From the NCBI GenBank assembly GCA_964435115.1, contig CAYSYM010000008.1, positions 1-64,000 of the forward strand: a stretch of 64,000 nt of DNA. The letters are read 5' to 3'. This document shows, piece after piece, positions 8,655-17,202 of the stretch (its first letter is position 1; each line of letters starts with the position of its first letter). A model generated the notes under the pieces. The model had not been told where the DNA came from. It searched no databases and saw nothing but the letters and a program-made list of their open reading frames with translations. The position numbers and the translations under genes were made by a program. Origin of the DNA: CAYSYM01 sp964435115. Lineage in GTDB: Bacteria > Chloroflexota > UBA6077 > CF-72.

Positions 8655-9637
8655 CAGGCGCTCCGCGCCTCGGCGTCCGGGTGGCTCGGCCTGCGGGCCA
8701 CCGTCTGGCGCGGGTCGGCGGCGTGGGTGGCCTCCCCAGCCCCGGCCCACGCCCTGCCACGACCCGTCGAGCCGGCCTCGTCGCGGGCGTGCAGGATGGC
8801 GCGTCGCACCCAGACGCGGATCATCTCGGTGCGGTACCAGGCCGAGCCGCGCATGTCCGAGAGCGTGTCGATGGCCTCTGCGTAGCGATCGGCAACGGCT
8901 CGAGCCTGCTCTTCGGTGAGCTCCTGGCCGGTGGCGAGCGCCTCGGCCTCAGGGAAGCGCTGCGGGGTTTCGGCCACGGCGCCGACCGCGACGCGGAGGT
9001 CCTGGCAGGTCGCGCCGTCGGATCCGAGACGCACGACCGCCGCCACGCCAAGACAGGGCCGGTCCTCCGCGGAGCGGGTCACGAACTTCTCGTAGACTGC
9101 GCCGGTCCCCTCCGGCAGAAGAGGGACTCGGACACCGGTCACGATCTCGACGTCTTCGAGCGCAGTCTCGTAGAACCCGGTGAAGAACTCGCCAGCGGGA
9201 ATGGCGCGCGTGCCACGTGGGCCGACGACGTCGACCTGGGCGTCGAGCGCCACGAACACGGCGGGCGGGTCGGACGCATAGTCCGATTCGGCGAGCACCC
9301 CGCCCACGGTCGCCGCGTGGCGCACCCGGACGTTGGCCACCCTGCCGAACGTGGAGGCGAGGACCGGGAGCTGGGCACGCACCAGCGGGCTCAGCTCGAC
9401 CTCGCGGTGGGTGACGAGCGCGCCCAGGCAGAGCGAACTGTCCTGGCGCTCCAGCGCGCCGAGGCCGCCCACCTGCGCGAGGCTCACCAGCGCCTGCGGG
9501 GCGATGAGCCGCTGGCGCAGCATGATGCTCAGCGCGGTCGCCCCGGCGACGACTTTCGCCTCGTCGCCGTACCGTTCGAGCAGGCTGGTAGCCTCTTCGA
9601 CCGACCGAGGCTGGAGGAATGCGGGCGCGTGGGGCAT
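8654..9637 (-). CDS. Molybdenum hydroxylase FAD-binding (medium) subunit
   Basis: A 327-aa CoxM-type FAD subunit and first gene of the minus-strand operon. The FAD-binding loops are VVAGATALSIMLRQ near residue 30, where the usual AGGTDL is changed, and RHAATVGGVLAESDYASDPP near residue 106. The CO-dehydrogenase-flavoprotein C-terminal domain follows. From about residue 285 there is a low-complexity tail that the paralogue at 28028-28897 lacks. It passes electrons from the Fe-S subunit to an acceptor such as NAD or a quinone. A TTGACG-N17-TAGAAT promoter lies about 27 nt upstream of the ATG, and no good Shine-Dalgarno is visible. Confidence 0.93.
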   Translation of the reverse strand: MPHAPAFLQPRSVEEATSLLERYGDEAKVVAGATALSIMLRQRLIAPQALVSLAQVGGLGALERQDSSLCLGALVTHREVELSPLVRAQLPVLASTFGRVANVRVRHAATVGGVLAESDYASDPPAVFVALDAQVDVVGPRGTRAIPAGEFFTGFYETALEDVEIVTGVRVPLLPEGTGAVYEKFVTRSAEDRPCLGVAAVVRLGSDGATCQDLRVAVGAVAETPQRFPEAEALATGQELTEEQARAVADRYAEAIDTLSDMRGSAWYRTEMIRVWVRRAILHARDEAGSTGRGRAWAGAGEATHAADPRQTVARRPSHPDAEARSA

Positions 9638-9663
9638 GCAGCCGATCCGTTGTATGCAGCGGC

Positions 9664-9692
9664 ATTCTAGGGCCGCTCCGGGCCCGCGTCAA
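9664..9692 (-). promoter_or_regulatory. Sigma-70-type promoter of the molybdenum hydroxylase/ubiD operon
   Basis: Reading the minus strand, TTGACG (9692-9687), 17 nt, then TAGAAT (9669-9664). Five of six bases match consensus at each box with ideal spacing. The predicted start is near 9657, giving a leader of about 20 nt. Confidence 0.75.
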
Positions 9693-10070
9693 GCGCACCT
9701 CGGCGCCTGGGAGCGCCCGGAAGATGGCGGAGGCCCCTCCGGCGCCATGGCTGAGCGTGGCGCGTGAACTGCCCGAGCCAGGCCTCGGGGCCGTGCCCGT
9801 GTACGCCGCAGCGAGGAGCGGTCCAACGTTCGGCCACTCGCTCGGCGCCCCGGATCCGCCGATTCCAGGCCGCATCTTCACCCGGCGCCTGAACGACTTA
9901 CGCTTGCGCTCGCCGATTCAGGGCCGGGAACGATCTGCCCGTGCCGCGTAGACGCCTGGCGGCCGCGCCTCAACTGCGCAGCGGGCTCCCGGCGCCCACA
10001 CGCCCGAGCCGCCTTTCCCACGCCTGCGTGCGTGCAGTCGCCTCCATGGCGCACTACCCTCAAGGACGGG
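9693..10070. other. Divergent intergenic region with no recognisable gene
   Basis: This lies between the minus-strand hydroxylase operon and the plus-strand PPOX gene. Apart from the promoter at 9664-9692, no protein family, RNA gene or strong hairpin is seen. Open frames here look like GC-driven noise. No regulator binding site could be assigned. Confidence 0.4.
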
Positions 10071-10643
10071 ATGTCCACTCGGGCGGCTGAGCGGCGGCAG
10101 CTTGCTCTCGACCTGCTGCGGGAGCGGTATACCATGGCGCTCGGCACGCAGGGGCCCGAGGGGCCGTGGGTTGCGGCGGTGTACTTCGCGGCGGATGTCG
10201 CGGAGGGCCGAGCCAGGCTGTATTTCCTCTCGTCGCCAACCAGCCGCCACGGCCGGAACCTGGCCGCCAACCCGGCCGTGGCAGCCGCCATCAACGAGGA
10301 CGAGCATGACTGGCGGGCCATCCGCGGCATTCAGCTCGAAGGGGTGTGCGAACCGGTGGCCGCTCCACTCGAGGCGCTGCGGGCGTGGCGGGCCTACTTC
10401 GGCAAGTACCCGTTCGTGCGGCAGGTGCTGCGCGGCGCGAAGGTCGCCGGCGGCGAGATGGCCGCGAAGCTGCTGCGTACGCGCCTGTACCAAGTGCGCG
10501 TCCGGCGCCTCTTCTACCTGGACAACCGGCTGGGGTTCGGCGACCGAGAGGAGGTGCCCGAGCTTTCCGACGCGTTGGCCGCGCTCGAGAACGCCACCAG
10601 GCAGGCGGAGGGCCCCGGTCGCATACACTTGCATGCGACCTGA
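10071..10643 (+). CDS. Pyridoxamine 5'-phosphate oxidase-fold (split-barrel flavin-binding) protein
   Basis: A 190-aa protein of the PPOX-like split beta-barrel class, which binds FMN, F420 or haem. Conserved features are an N-terminal helix (LALDLLRERYTMAL), the strand LGTQGPEGPWVAAVYFA, then LYFLSSPTSRHGRNLAANP and VAAAINEDEHDW. This resembles YhbP/HugZ-type general stress or flavin-reductase proteins more than biosynthetic PdxH. AAGGA at 10062-10066 supports the ATG at 10071 over a GTG at 10032. It overlaps the next gene by 11 nt. It could supply or handle a flavin for the neighbouring catabolic enzymes, but no specific reaction can be assigned. Confidence 0.8.
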   Translation: MSTRAAERRQLALDLLRERYTMALGTQGPEGPWVAAVYFAADVAEGRARLYFLSSPTSRHGRNLAANPAVAAAINEDEHDWRAIRGIQLEGVCEPVAAPLEALRAWRAYFGKYPFVRQVLRGAKVAGGEMAAKLLRTRLYQVRVRRLFYLDNRLGFGDREEVPELSDALAALENATRQAEGPGRIHLHAT

Positions 10644-11409
10644 ACGATCGGGGGTCCTGGGCGTGGAACGAGTATGGGATCGGTTCCTGACCGAGCAGGA
10701 CAGGGCGTCGGTGGCGGCAGCGGGCGATCGTCGCGTCGGGTTCGGCTCTCGCCCCGCCCTCCTGCTGGTGGACCTCTACCGGTGGGTGTTCGGGGATGAG
10801 CCGCAGCCTCTGCTGGAGGCGATGCAGAGCTGGCCCGGAAGCTGCGGGCTGGCGGGCTGGGAGGCCTTGCCGCGGATCCAGGCGCTGCTGCACGCCGCGC
10901 GGGCAGCGGGTATCCCGGTCATCCATGTGACCGGGCTCGACGATGCCGGCCTGCCCGGCTGGAACGAGGCGATCCATCGCGACGCCGGGCGCGGCGGGGC
11001 GACGCACGTGAGCCCGGAGCAGCGCCGGCGTCGGTTCCAGCTCGTCGACGAGGTGGCGCCCCTCCCGGCCGAGGTCGTGCTGCGCAAGACGGCCCCCAGC
11101 GCCTTCTGGGGGACGCCGCTCGTGGGACAGCTCATCCACCTGGGCGTCGACACGCTGCTCGTCGCGGGGGAGAGCACCAGCGGCTGCGTCCGGGCGACGG
11201 TGGTCGATGGCGCCAGCCACCGGTACCGGATGATCGTGGTCGAAGAGTGCGTCTTCGACCGCCACGAGGCGCCGCACGCGATCAACCTGTTCGACATGCA
11301 CCAGAAGTACGCCGACGTCGTCCGCCTCGCGGACGCGCTCGCTTACCTCAGGCGCTGCCAGGCGTCCACCCGCCCGGCCGCCGTGGGGCCACGTGCCGCG
11401 GCCGACTGA
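10633..11409 (+). CDS. Isochorismatase-family amidohydrolase, N-carbamoylsarcosine-amidase-like
   Basis: A 258-aa cysteine hydrolase of the isochorismatase/nicotinamidase superfamily. The catalytic triad is visible as D47 (LLLVDLYRWVFG), K152 (VLRKTAPSAF) and C185 (GESTSGCVRAT). The N-terminal WDRFLTEQDRA and the RYRMIVVEECVFDR region fit N-carbamoylsarcosine amidohydrolases, which remove a carbamoyl group as CO2 and NH3. That would suit a creatinine/hydantoin-type or pyrimidine-type pathway. The ATG at 10633 overlaps the PPOX gene by 11 nt. A GTG at 10663, preceded by GGGGGT, is an equally good start and fits homologues slightly better. RutB-type ureidoacrylate amidase is an alternative role. 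Confidence 0.88.
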   Translation: MRPERSGVLGVERVWDRFLTEQDRASVAAAGDRRVGFGSRPALLLVDLYRWVFGDEPQPLLEAMQSWPGSCGLAGWEALPRIQALLHAARAAGIPVIHVTGLDDAGLPGWNEAIHRDAGRGGATHVSPEQRRRRFQLVDEVAPLPAEVVLRKTAPSAFWGTPLVGQLIHLGVDTLLVAGESTSGCVRATVVDGASHRYRMIVVEECVFDRHEAPHAINLFDMHQKYADVVRLADALAYLRRCQASTRPAAVGPRAAAD

Positions 11410-12686
11410 GCGCGCGGGTAGCCCCGCGCGGGTCCTCTTCGGCGTCGTCTTCGCCTCGACCGCCGCGGCGCTCAACCTCTACAAGGTACCCCCCCCTGAT
11501 CCCGGTGCTCTCCCGGGAGCTGGCGATCTCACCGGGCGATGCCGGCGCGTTGATGTCCGCCTACGCGGTCGCGGGACTGGTCGTCTCAATGCCAACCGCC
11601 TGGCTGCTGCGTCGCCTGGGACCGAAGCACACCCTGGCGGCCGGGGCGCTGCTCACGACGCTCGGCTCAGCGCTGGGGGCGGTCAGCGGTGGCTTCTGGG
11701 AGCTGCTGCTGTCGCGGTTCCTCGAAGGTGCGGGACTGGGCGTGGTCGTCGTGGTGGCGGTCGTTGCCGTCGCCGCGTGGTTCCCACCGGCGCAGCGCGG
11801 CCTGCCGATCGGCATCTTCTCCACCTGGCTGCCGCTCGGTAGCGTGGGTGCCCTCTACGGGGCGCCTGCGCTCTACGCCCAGGCCGGCTGGCGTGCAGCG
11901 TGGTGGCTGGGGAGCGGTCTTGCGCTCGCGAGCCTGCTCGTCGCCGAGGCCCTCGTCAGCCAGAGGGCGAGCGGCGAGTCGGGCTCACCCCCCGTCTCCA
12001 CGGCCCGGCCGCCCGGGCGCTGGGCGCAGGCGCGGCTGGCGCTGCGCTCGCCCGCGCTGCCGCTGGCGAGCGCGTTCGGCCTCTTTCAGGTGAGCCGCTC
12101 CGCCTTCCTCACGTGGGCGCCCTCGTACCTCGTGATGCGCGGCCTGAGCCTCGGCGACGCCGCTGCGCTGGTCGGCCTCAGCGCGGTCCTCACCATCCCC
12201 GTCTGCGTGGTCGCGGGCGGGCTCATCCGCTTCCTCGGGCCACCCCACCGGGTGTACTCAGCCGGGCTGCTGCTCAGCGCGCCGCTGCTCGCAGCCGCGT
12301 TCGTCGTCCCGCCGCCCTGGGCGGCGCCTGTCCTCCTGGCCGTCGGCGCGCTGGCCGCCGTCATCCCGACCGCGGTGAATCTGGTCGCACCCGAGGCTCG
12401 ACCTCGCGGCGGGTCGGCTGGCCTGGCGGTCGCGACTGTCGCGTTCGGCCGCAACGCCGGCCTCCTGGTCGGGCCGCTCCTGGCCGGCGCTGCCCTGCAG
12501 GTGACCGCCTTCAACTGGGCGGTGGTCGCCTGGGGGCTCGCCGCGACGAGCCTGGCCGGCGGAGCGCTCGGGCTGCTAAACGCGCCGGGGCCGCCGGTCC
12601 GGCCCGTGGACCGAAGGCGCGCGGGGCCGGGCGCTGGCACGGCCCACCTACTGCGCCCGCCAGAGCGGAACGTGCGCCGTGCGTAG
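11393..12686 (+). CDS. MFS transporter, interrupted by a frameshift at a C8 tract
   Basis: Major facilitator superfamily permease of about 431 residues, CynX/nitrate-type in look. The first membrane segment (VLFGVVFASTAAALNLYKV, from GTG 11393) and the rest (PVLSRELAISPGDAGALMSAY onward) are in different frames. They join smoothly if one C is removed from the run of eight at 11489-11496. The other landmarks are intact: the loop LLRRLGPKHTLAAGA, about 11-12 hydrophobic segments, and WFPPAQRGLPIG. The gene is therefore either broken, affected by a homopolymer error, or recoded. It overlaps the preceding hydrolase gene by 17 nt and could import that pathway's substrate. Confidence 0.8.
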
Positions 12687-12740
12687 GGCGCCGCGGCCAC
12701 GCCGACCCACGACACCGCCGGCGGCCGCGCTCCCGCGGCC

Positions 12741-12746
12741 TACAAT
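12741..12746 (+). promoter_or_regulatory. Candidate -10 element (TACAAT)
   Basis: A near-consensus TACAAT stands out in an otherwise very GC-rich gap, 60 nt before the start of the orphan molybdopterin subunit. No matching -35 box is seen at 17 nt. Confidence 0.4.
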
Positions 12747-12806
12747 GGGACTCCTGGTTGAACCGCTGCGGCGGCCGGCCGTGGGAGTGAGGAGCGTGCC
12801 GAGGCG

Positions 12807-15149
12807 ATGGGCCAGTCCGGGCTGATCCACGCTGTCGATCCCGCCACTGCGCGGGTGGAGGCGCGCGACAAGGTGACCGGCGCGGCCCGCTACACGGCGG
12901 ACGTCGCCCTGCCCGGGGTTGTCTGGGCGGTCCTGCTCCGGTCGCCCTACGCGCACGCGCGGGTCGCGCGCATCCAGACCTCCGCCGCCCAGGCGGCGCC
13001 CGGCGTCCTCGCGGTCGCCACCGCCGCCCACCTGCCACCGGGCCGCCGGTACGGTCGACGCCTCCGCGACATGCCGCTCCTGGCCGAGCGCGTGGTGCGC
13101 TACGTGGGCGAGCCCGTCGCCGCCGTGGTGGCCGAGCGGCGCGAGGATGCGGAGGCTGCCCTGGCCCTCGTCACGGTCGAGTACGAGGCGCTGGCGCCGC
13201 TCCTGACCGTGCAGGCAGCCGGCGCCCCGTCCGCGCCGGCCATTCACCCCGGCTTCCGCGCCTACAGCGGCGTCTCCGAGCAGATCGTCCCCCGGGCCGC
13301 GGGTCCGAACGTCTGCTCCGTCTACACGCTGGAGCGGGGCGACGTGGAGCAGGCGCTGGCACACGCGGCGGTCGTGGTGGAGGAGACGTTCACCACGCCC
13401 ATCGTCCACCAGGGGTACCTGGAGCCGCACGCCACGCTCGCCTGGGTCCACCGAGACGCGACCGGCGAGCGCGCCGATGTGTGGGCCACGCACAAGCAGC
13501 CGTTCACCCTGCGAGCCGTGCTCGCCGAGGTGCTGGACCTGCCGCCCGACCGGGTCGTCGTGCACCCGGTCCCCATCGGCGGCGATTTCGGGGGCAAGGG
13601 CTCGGCGTTCGACGCTCCGCTGGCGGCGCTCCTCTCCCGCGCGGTCGGACGGCCGGTGCGCATGGTGATGACGCAGGCGGAAGAGCTCGTCGCCGGCAAC
13701 CCGCGCCACGCGGCGACCCTCACGCTCCGGACCGGCCTCACCCGCGACGGGCGCCTGGTGGCCCGCGAGGCGAGGATCGTGCTCGACTCCGGCGCCTACG
13801 CCGCGCACCGCCCGCTCCCCACCGGCAACCTGAGCGGGGTCGCCAAGGCCGGGGGCGCCTACCGGCTGCCGAACACACGCATCATCAGCCGCGCCCTCTA
13901 TACCAACCACGTGCCGTGCGGGCACATGCGCGCGCCGGGCAGCGTGCAGACGCTCTTCGCCGTGGAATCGCACATCGAGACGTGCGCCGCCGCCGTCGGC
14001 CTCGACGCGGCCGAGTTCCGCCGGCGGAACGTGGTCCGCCCGGGCGACCTGTCGCCGATCGGGGAGCACTGGGCGCACGTGGTGGCGCCCCAGGTGCTAG
14101 AGCGAACGCTCGAGCGCGCGGCCGCGTGGCGCGCCGGCCTCTCAGGTGGGGAAGGCGTCGGGCTGGCGTTGGGGATGTACGGGACCGGTGTCGGCACGTC
14201 AGGCGCCGTGCTGCGCGCGAGCCCGGAGGGGATCTTCTCGCTGCACACCGCCACGCCGGACCCGGGCACGGGCTCCCATACCCTGCTGGCGCTGGTGGCG
14301 GCGCGTGCGCTGGGTGTCCCGGTCGACCGCGTGCGGGTCGTCCCCGCCGTGACGGGTGCGGTCCCGTTCGACTCCGGCAGCGGCGGGAGCCGCGTCACCC
14401 ACGTGGCGGGCCAGGCGGTCCGCCAGGCCGCTGCCGCGATGCGCGCACGGCTGGCGCAGGCCGCTGCCGAGCACGTGGGCTGCCCGCCGGAGCAGCTCGC
14501 CCAGGATCCGCGGACGGGGGACTTCTACGATCCCCACGCCGGGAGTCGCGCGCGGTGTCCGCTGGCCCAAGCGATCGCCGAGGCGCGGCGGAGCGTGCGT
14601 GCCGCCGAGCCGCCAGGGCTGGAAGTGAGCGCCACCTTCACCCCCGAAGGCCGGCCCGAGCAGGAGAGCTTCGTGGGCTGCGTCGCGCACGTTCGGGTCG
14701 ACCTCGCCACTGGCGCCACGCGGGTGCTCCGGCTGGGGGTGGTGGCCGACGTGGGGGCCGTCCTCTTCCCCGCTGGCCTGTGGGGCCAGATCGAGGGCGC
14801 CGTGGCCCAGGGCGTCGGCTTCGCCCTCGCCGAGGAGTGCCCGATCGACGACACCGGCCGGGTCAGCACGCTCAACCTGCACGACTACAAGATCCCGGCG
14901 ATTGGGGACCTCCCGCCAGTCGCGATCGAGCTGGTGGAGGGCTCGGAGGGGCCCGGGCCGTTCGGCGCGAAAGGCGTGGGCGAGCTGGCGATCGGGGTGG
15001 TTGCCCCGGCGATTGCCAACGCCGTCGCCGCGGCGTGTGGGGTTCGGATCCGCGGCCTGCCCCTGACCGCCGAGAAGGTGTACTGGGCGCTGCGCGGGCG
15101 GCAGCCGCCTGGCACCAGAGCGGCCGGTTCGCCCAGCGCAGTTGATTGA
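12807..15149 (+). CDS. Molybdenum hydroxylase molybdopterin-binding subunit, copy 3 (orphan)
   Basis: A 780-aa catalytic subunit of the xanthine dehydrogenase family. It has the N-terminal VEARDKVTGAARYTADV, the LLRSPYAHARV strand, GGDFGGKGSAFDAP at the molybdopterin loop, and GAKGVGELAIGV carrying the catalytic Glu. The arginine region reads MRAPGSVQ, unlike the FRGYG of copies 1 and 2, so the substrate pocket probably differs. CoxL's AYxCSFR motif is absent. There is no adjacent FAD or Fe-S gene. It would need the subunits of another set (5737-6291 with 8654-9637, or 22787-23323 with 28028-28897). AGTGAGGAG lies about 12 nt before the ATG. Confidence 0.92.
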   Translation: MGQSGLIHAVDPATARVEARDKVTGAARYTADVALPGVVWAVLLRSPYAHARVARIQTSAAQAAPGVLAVATAAHLPPGRRYGRRLRDMPLLAERVVRYVGEPVAAVVAERREDAEAALALVTVEYEALAPLLTVQAAGAPSAPAIHPGFRAYSGVSEQIVPRAAGPNVCSVYTLERGDVEQALAHAAVVVEETFTTPIVHQGYLEPHATLAWVHRDATGERADVWATHKQPFTLRAVLAEVLDLPPDRVVVHPVPIGGDFGGKGSAFDAPLAALLSRAVGRPVRMVMTQAEELVAGNPRHAATLTLRTGLTRDGRLVAREARIVLDSGAYAAHRPLPTGNLSGVAKAGGAYRLPNTRIISRALYTNHVPCGHMRAPGSVQTLFAVESHIETCAAAVGLDAAEFRRRNVVRPGDLSPIGEHWAHVVAPQVLERTLERAAAWRAGLSGGEGVGLALGMYGTGVGTSGAVLRASPEGIFSLHTATPDPGTGSHTLLALVAARALGVPVDRVRVVPAVTGAVPFDSGSGGSRVTHVAGQAVRQAAAAMRARLAQAAAEHVGCPPEQLAQDPRTGDFYDPHAGSRARCPLAQAIAEARRSVRAAEPPGLEVSATFTPEGRPEQESFVGCVAHVRVDLATGATRVLRLGVVADVGAVLFPAGLWGQIEGAVAQGVGFALAEECPIDDTGRVSTLNLHDYKIPAIGDLPPVAIELVEGSEGPGPFGAKGVGELAIGVVAPAIANAVAAACGVRIRGLPLTAEKVYWALRGRQPPGTRAAGSPSAVD

Positions 15150-15174
15150 CAAGCCCGCCCCAGGGGTGTAGGCT
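15146..15174 (+). promoter_or_regulatory. Sigma-70-type promoter for a probably leaderless iclR-type transcript
   Basis: TTGACA (15146-15151), 17 nt, TAGGCT (15169-15174). The ATG follows only 9 nt after the -10 box, where the transcription start would be expected, and there is no Shine-Dalgarno. The -35 box overlaps the stop codon of the upstream gene. Confidence 0.7.
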
Positions 15175-15183
15175 CCATTCTAC

Positions 15184-16029
15184 ATGGTGGAACCTCCTTC
15201 CATCCAGCGGATGCGGGTGGTCGAGCGCGCGCTCACCCTCCTCGAGGTCCTGGCCGGCCAGACCGGCAGCGTTGGCGTGCTGCAGCTCAGCGAGCAGCTC
15301 GGGCTGCCACCCTCTACGCTCCACCGCCTCCTCGCCGTCCTCGCCCGGCGCGGCTACGTCACCCAGGATGCCGCCTCCCGCCGCTACCGGCTCGGGCCCG
15401 CCGTGCTCCGCGTCGCCCAGGCCTTCCTCAGCCAGAACCCCCTTGTGGCGACCGCGCAGCCCCACCTGGCCCGCCTGCGCTCGGCGACCCACGAGACGGT
15501 CTTCCTGACCGCGTGGCTGGGCGATGACGCCGTCTGCGTGGCCACCGCTGAGAGCCCGCGGCCGCTGCAGTTCTTCATGCGGGTCGGTCAGCGCATGCCC
15601 TACCACGCCGCCGCGTCCGCGCGGGCGATCCTGGCGTACCGCCCCGCGCCGGAGATCGAGCGCCTCTTGCGTCGGGAGGTGCTGGAGCGATTCACCGCCA
15701 GCACGCCGAGCCGGGTCGAGGACGTCATGGCGGACCTCGCGCGGGTGCGGCAGCAGGGGTACACCGTCTGCAACGAGGAGATGGAGGTGGGCGTGACGGC
15801 GATCGCGGCACCGGTGCGTGACGCCTCCGGCGAGGTGGTCGCCAGCGTCACGGTCGTGGGGCCCTCGGAGCGTCTCGCCGGGGAGCGCGAGCCCGACGTG
15901 CGCCGGCTCGTGCTCGCGACGAGCGCGGAGATCTCGCACGCCCTGGGCTACTGGCCGGCCGGAGGGGACGGCCGCGTGCCCGGCGCGACCGCCGAGACGC
16001 GCGGCCACGCCCGCCTGGTGCGCGCCTGA
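15184..16029 (+). CDS. IclR family transcriptional regulator
   Basis: A 281-aa regulator with an N-terminal winged helix-turn-helix (about residues 8-65: ERALTLLEVLAG, LGLPPSTLHRLLAVLARRGYV) and the IclR effector-binding domain (about 80-255, including VGQRMPYHAAASARAILA and VGVTAIAAPVRD). Such proteins bind small carboxylates or heterocycles and control adjacent catabolic operons. It stands at the head of the plus-strand run that starts with pyrE at 16046, and is the only transcription factor in the 0-40 kb island. It is the obvious candidate regulator of that island. The promoter predicts a leaderless mRNA. The last 25 residues are low complexity. Confidence 0.93.
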   Translation: MVEPPSIQRMRVVERALTLLEVLAGQTGSVGVLQLSEQLGLPPSTLHRLLAVLARRGYVTQDAASRRYRLGPAVLRVAQAFLSQNPLVATAQPHLARLRSATHETVFLTAWLGDDAVCVATAESPRPLQFFMRVGQRMPYHAAASARAILAYRPAPEIERLLRREVLERFTASTPSRVEDVMADLARVRQQGYTVCNEEMEVGVTAIAAPVRDASGEVVASVTVVGPSERLAGEREPDVRRLVLATSAEISHALGYWPAGGDGRVPGATAETRGHARLVRA

Positions 16030-16045
16030 CATGGGGGAGCCAGCC

Positions 16046-16630
16046 ATGACCACCTACGCGACGCCCGGAGCCCTGGTGTGGGACTGGCCGCAGATCGAGC
16101 GACCGCGTGAGCAGCGCCTGGCTGAGCTGGGACGCGACATCGTGGGCGCCGCCTACCTGCGCGGCGACTTCGTCCTGAGCTCGGGGCAGCGCAGCCCTTA
16201 CTACTTCGACAAGTACCTGTTCGAGACGAAGCCCGGGGTGCTGCGGCGGATCGCCTCCTTCCTGGCCGAGCTCGTGCCGCCTCAGACGGACCGCATCGCC
16301 GGGACGGAGCTGGGCGCCGTCGCCCTCGCCACGGCGCTCTCCCTCGAGATCGGCCTGCCGTTCGTGATCGTGCGGAAGCAGGCCAAGGGCTACAGCACTG
16401 GCAAGAGCGTGGAGGGTGAGCTCTACCAGGGCGAGAAGCTGGTGGTCGTGGAGGACGTGGTGAGTACCGGCGCGCAGTCCATCCGCGCGGCCAACCAGGT
16501 GGCGCAGACCGGGGCACAGGTGCTGGCCATCCTGGCGGTGGTCGACCGCGAGCAAGGCGGCTCCCAGAGCATCGCGGCCGCTGGCTACCAGTTCAAAGCG
16601 CTGTTCCGCCGCAGTGAGCTCGGCCTGTAG
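16046..16630 (+). CDS. pyrE: Orotate phosphoribosyltransferase
   Basis: A 194-aa type I phosphoribosyltransferase that joins orotate and PRPP to give orotidine 5'-phosphate. Seen in order are the orotate-binding start LSSGQRSPYYFDKY (residues 45-57), the flexible catalytic loop VRKQAKGYSTGKSVEG (109-124), and the PRPP loop VVVEDVVSTGAQS (133-145). The ATG at 16046 follows GGGGGAG with about 6 nt spacing, and begins 16 nt after the IclR stop. The genes after it (PyrK, PyrD, N-carbamoyl amidohydrolase) also deal with dihydroorotate chemistry, but carAB, pyrB and pyrF are absent. It may serve salvage of imported orotate rather than a full de novo pathway. Confidence 0.9.
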   Translation: MTTYATPGALVWDWPQIERPREQRLAELGRDIVGAAYLRGDFVLSSGQRSPYYFDKYLFETKPGVLRRIASFLAELVPPQTDRIAGTELGAVALATALSLEIGLPFVIVRKQAKGYSTGKSVEGELYQGEKLVVVEDVVSTGAQSIRAANQVAQTGAQVLAILAVVDREQGGSQSIAAAGYQFKALFRRSELGL

Positions 16631-16653
16631 CGCGGACGCCAGAGGAGGGGCCG

Positions 16654-17202
16654 ATGAGCACGAACAACGAGACGTGGCCGCTGCTCGAGCGGGGGGGCGT
16701 GCGCCAGAGTGACCTGGCCCGGACGCACCCGGACCAGGCCGAGGTCCGGGTGCCCAAGTACAACGGCCTGGTCGACCCACCCGGCGCGGAGGACCTCGGC
16801 CGTCGACTGGCCGAACAGGCGCGGGCGCTGGCGCCGACGGTGGTCCTGCTGTGGGAGGACCCTGAGGACGTGGTCCTCGGCCACATCGTCGCGCGCGAGC
16901 TGGGCGTCCCCGCGGCCCGCGGCTACAACGCCGACGGGCTCGTGGGCCTGGTTGGCTCGCTGCCGGCGGCCGGGCGGGTGCTGCTACTGGCCGATGCGTT
17001 CCGGGACCCAACCGCGGTGCGGGCGCTACGCGCGCTGGTCCACCAGCAAGGCGGCGAGGTGGCCGGCACCGCGGTCCTGCTCGACACGGACGCCCTCGCG
17101 GCAGTGGTCGACGAGGCGGGGCCGGTCGTCAGCCTGGCCTCGGCGCGCGCGCGCGGCGGGCCAGTAGAGGTGGAGGCGGGACGTGGCAACGGCACGCAGT
17201 AA
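16654..17202 (+). CDS. Phosphoribosyltransferase-like protein with a degenerate PRPP loop
   Basis: A 182-aa protein directly after pyrE. Its core, VVLLWEDPEDVVLGHIVARELGVP followed by RVLLLADAFRDPTAVRALRAL, has the strand/helix order of a type I phosphoribosyltransferase. The PRPP-binding signature (acidic pair followed by a TG-containing loop) is replaced by ADAFRDPTAV, so catalysis is doubtful. It could be a regulatory or pseudo-enzyme partner of PyrE, or a binding protein for the base. GAGGAGG precedes the ATG. The gene overlaps the next by 20 nt. Assignment rests on fold pattern alone. Confidence 0.6.
   Translation: MSTNNETWPLLERGGVRQSDLARTHPDQAEVRVPKYNGLVDPPGAEDLGRRLAEQARALAPTVVLLWEDPEDVVLGHIVARELGVPAARGYNADGLVGLVGSLPAAGRVLLLADAFRDPTAVRALRALVHQQGGEVAGTAVLLDTDALAAVVDEAGPVVSLASARARGGPVEVEAGRGNGTQ

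Noticed and set aside
9619..9951. Plus-strand frame of about 110 codons in the divergent intergenic region
   Set aside because: It crosses the well-supported minus-strand promoter and shows no recognisable protein features.
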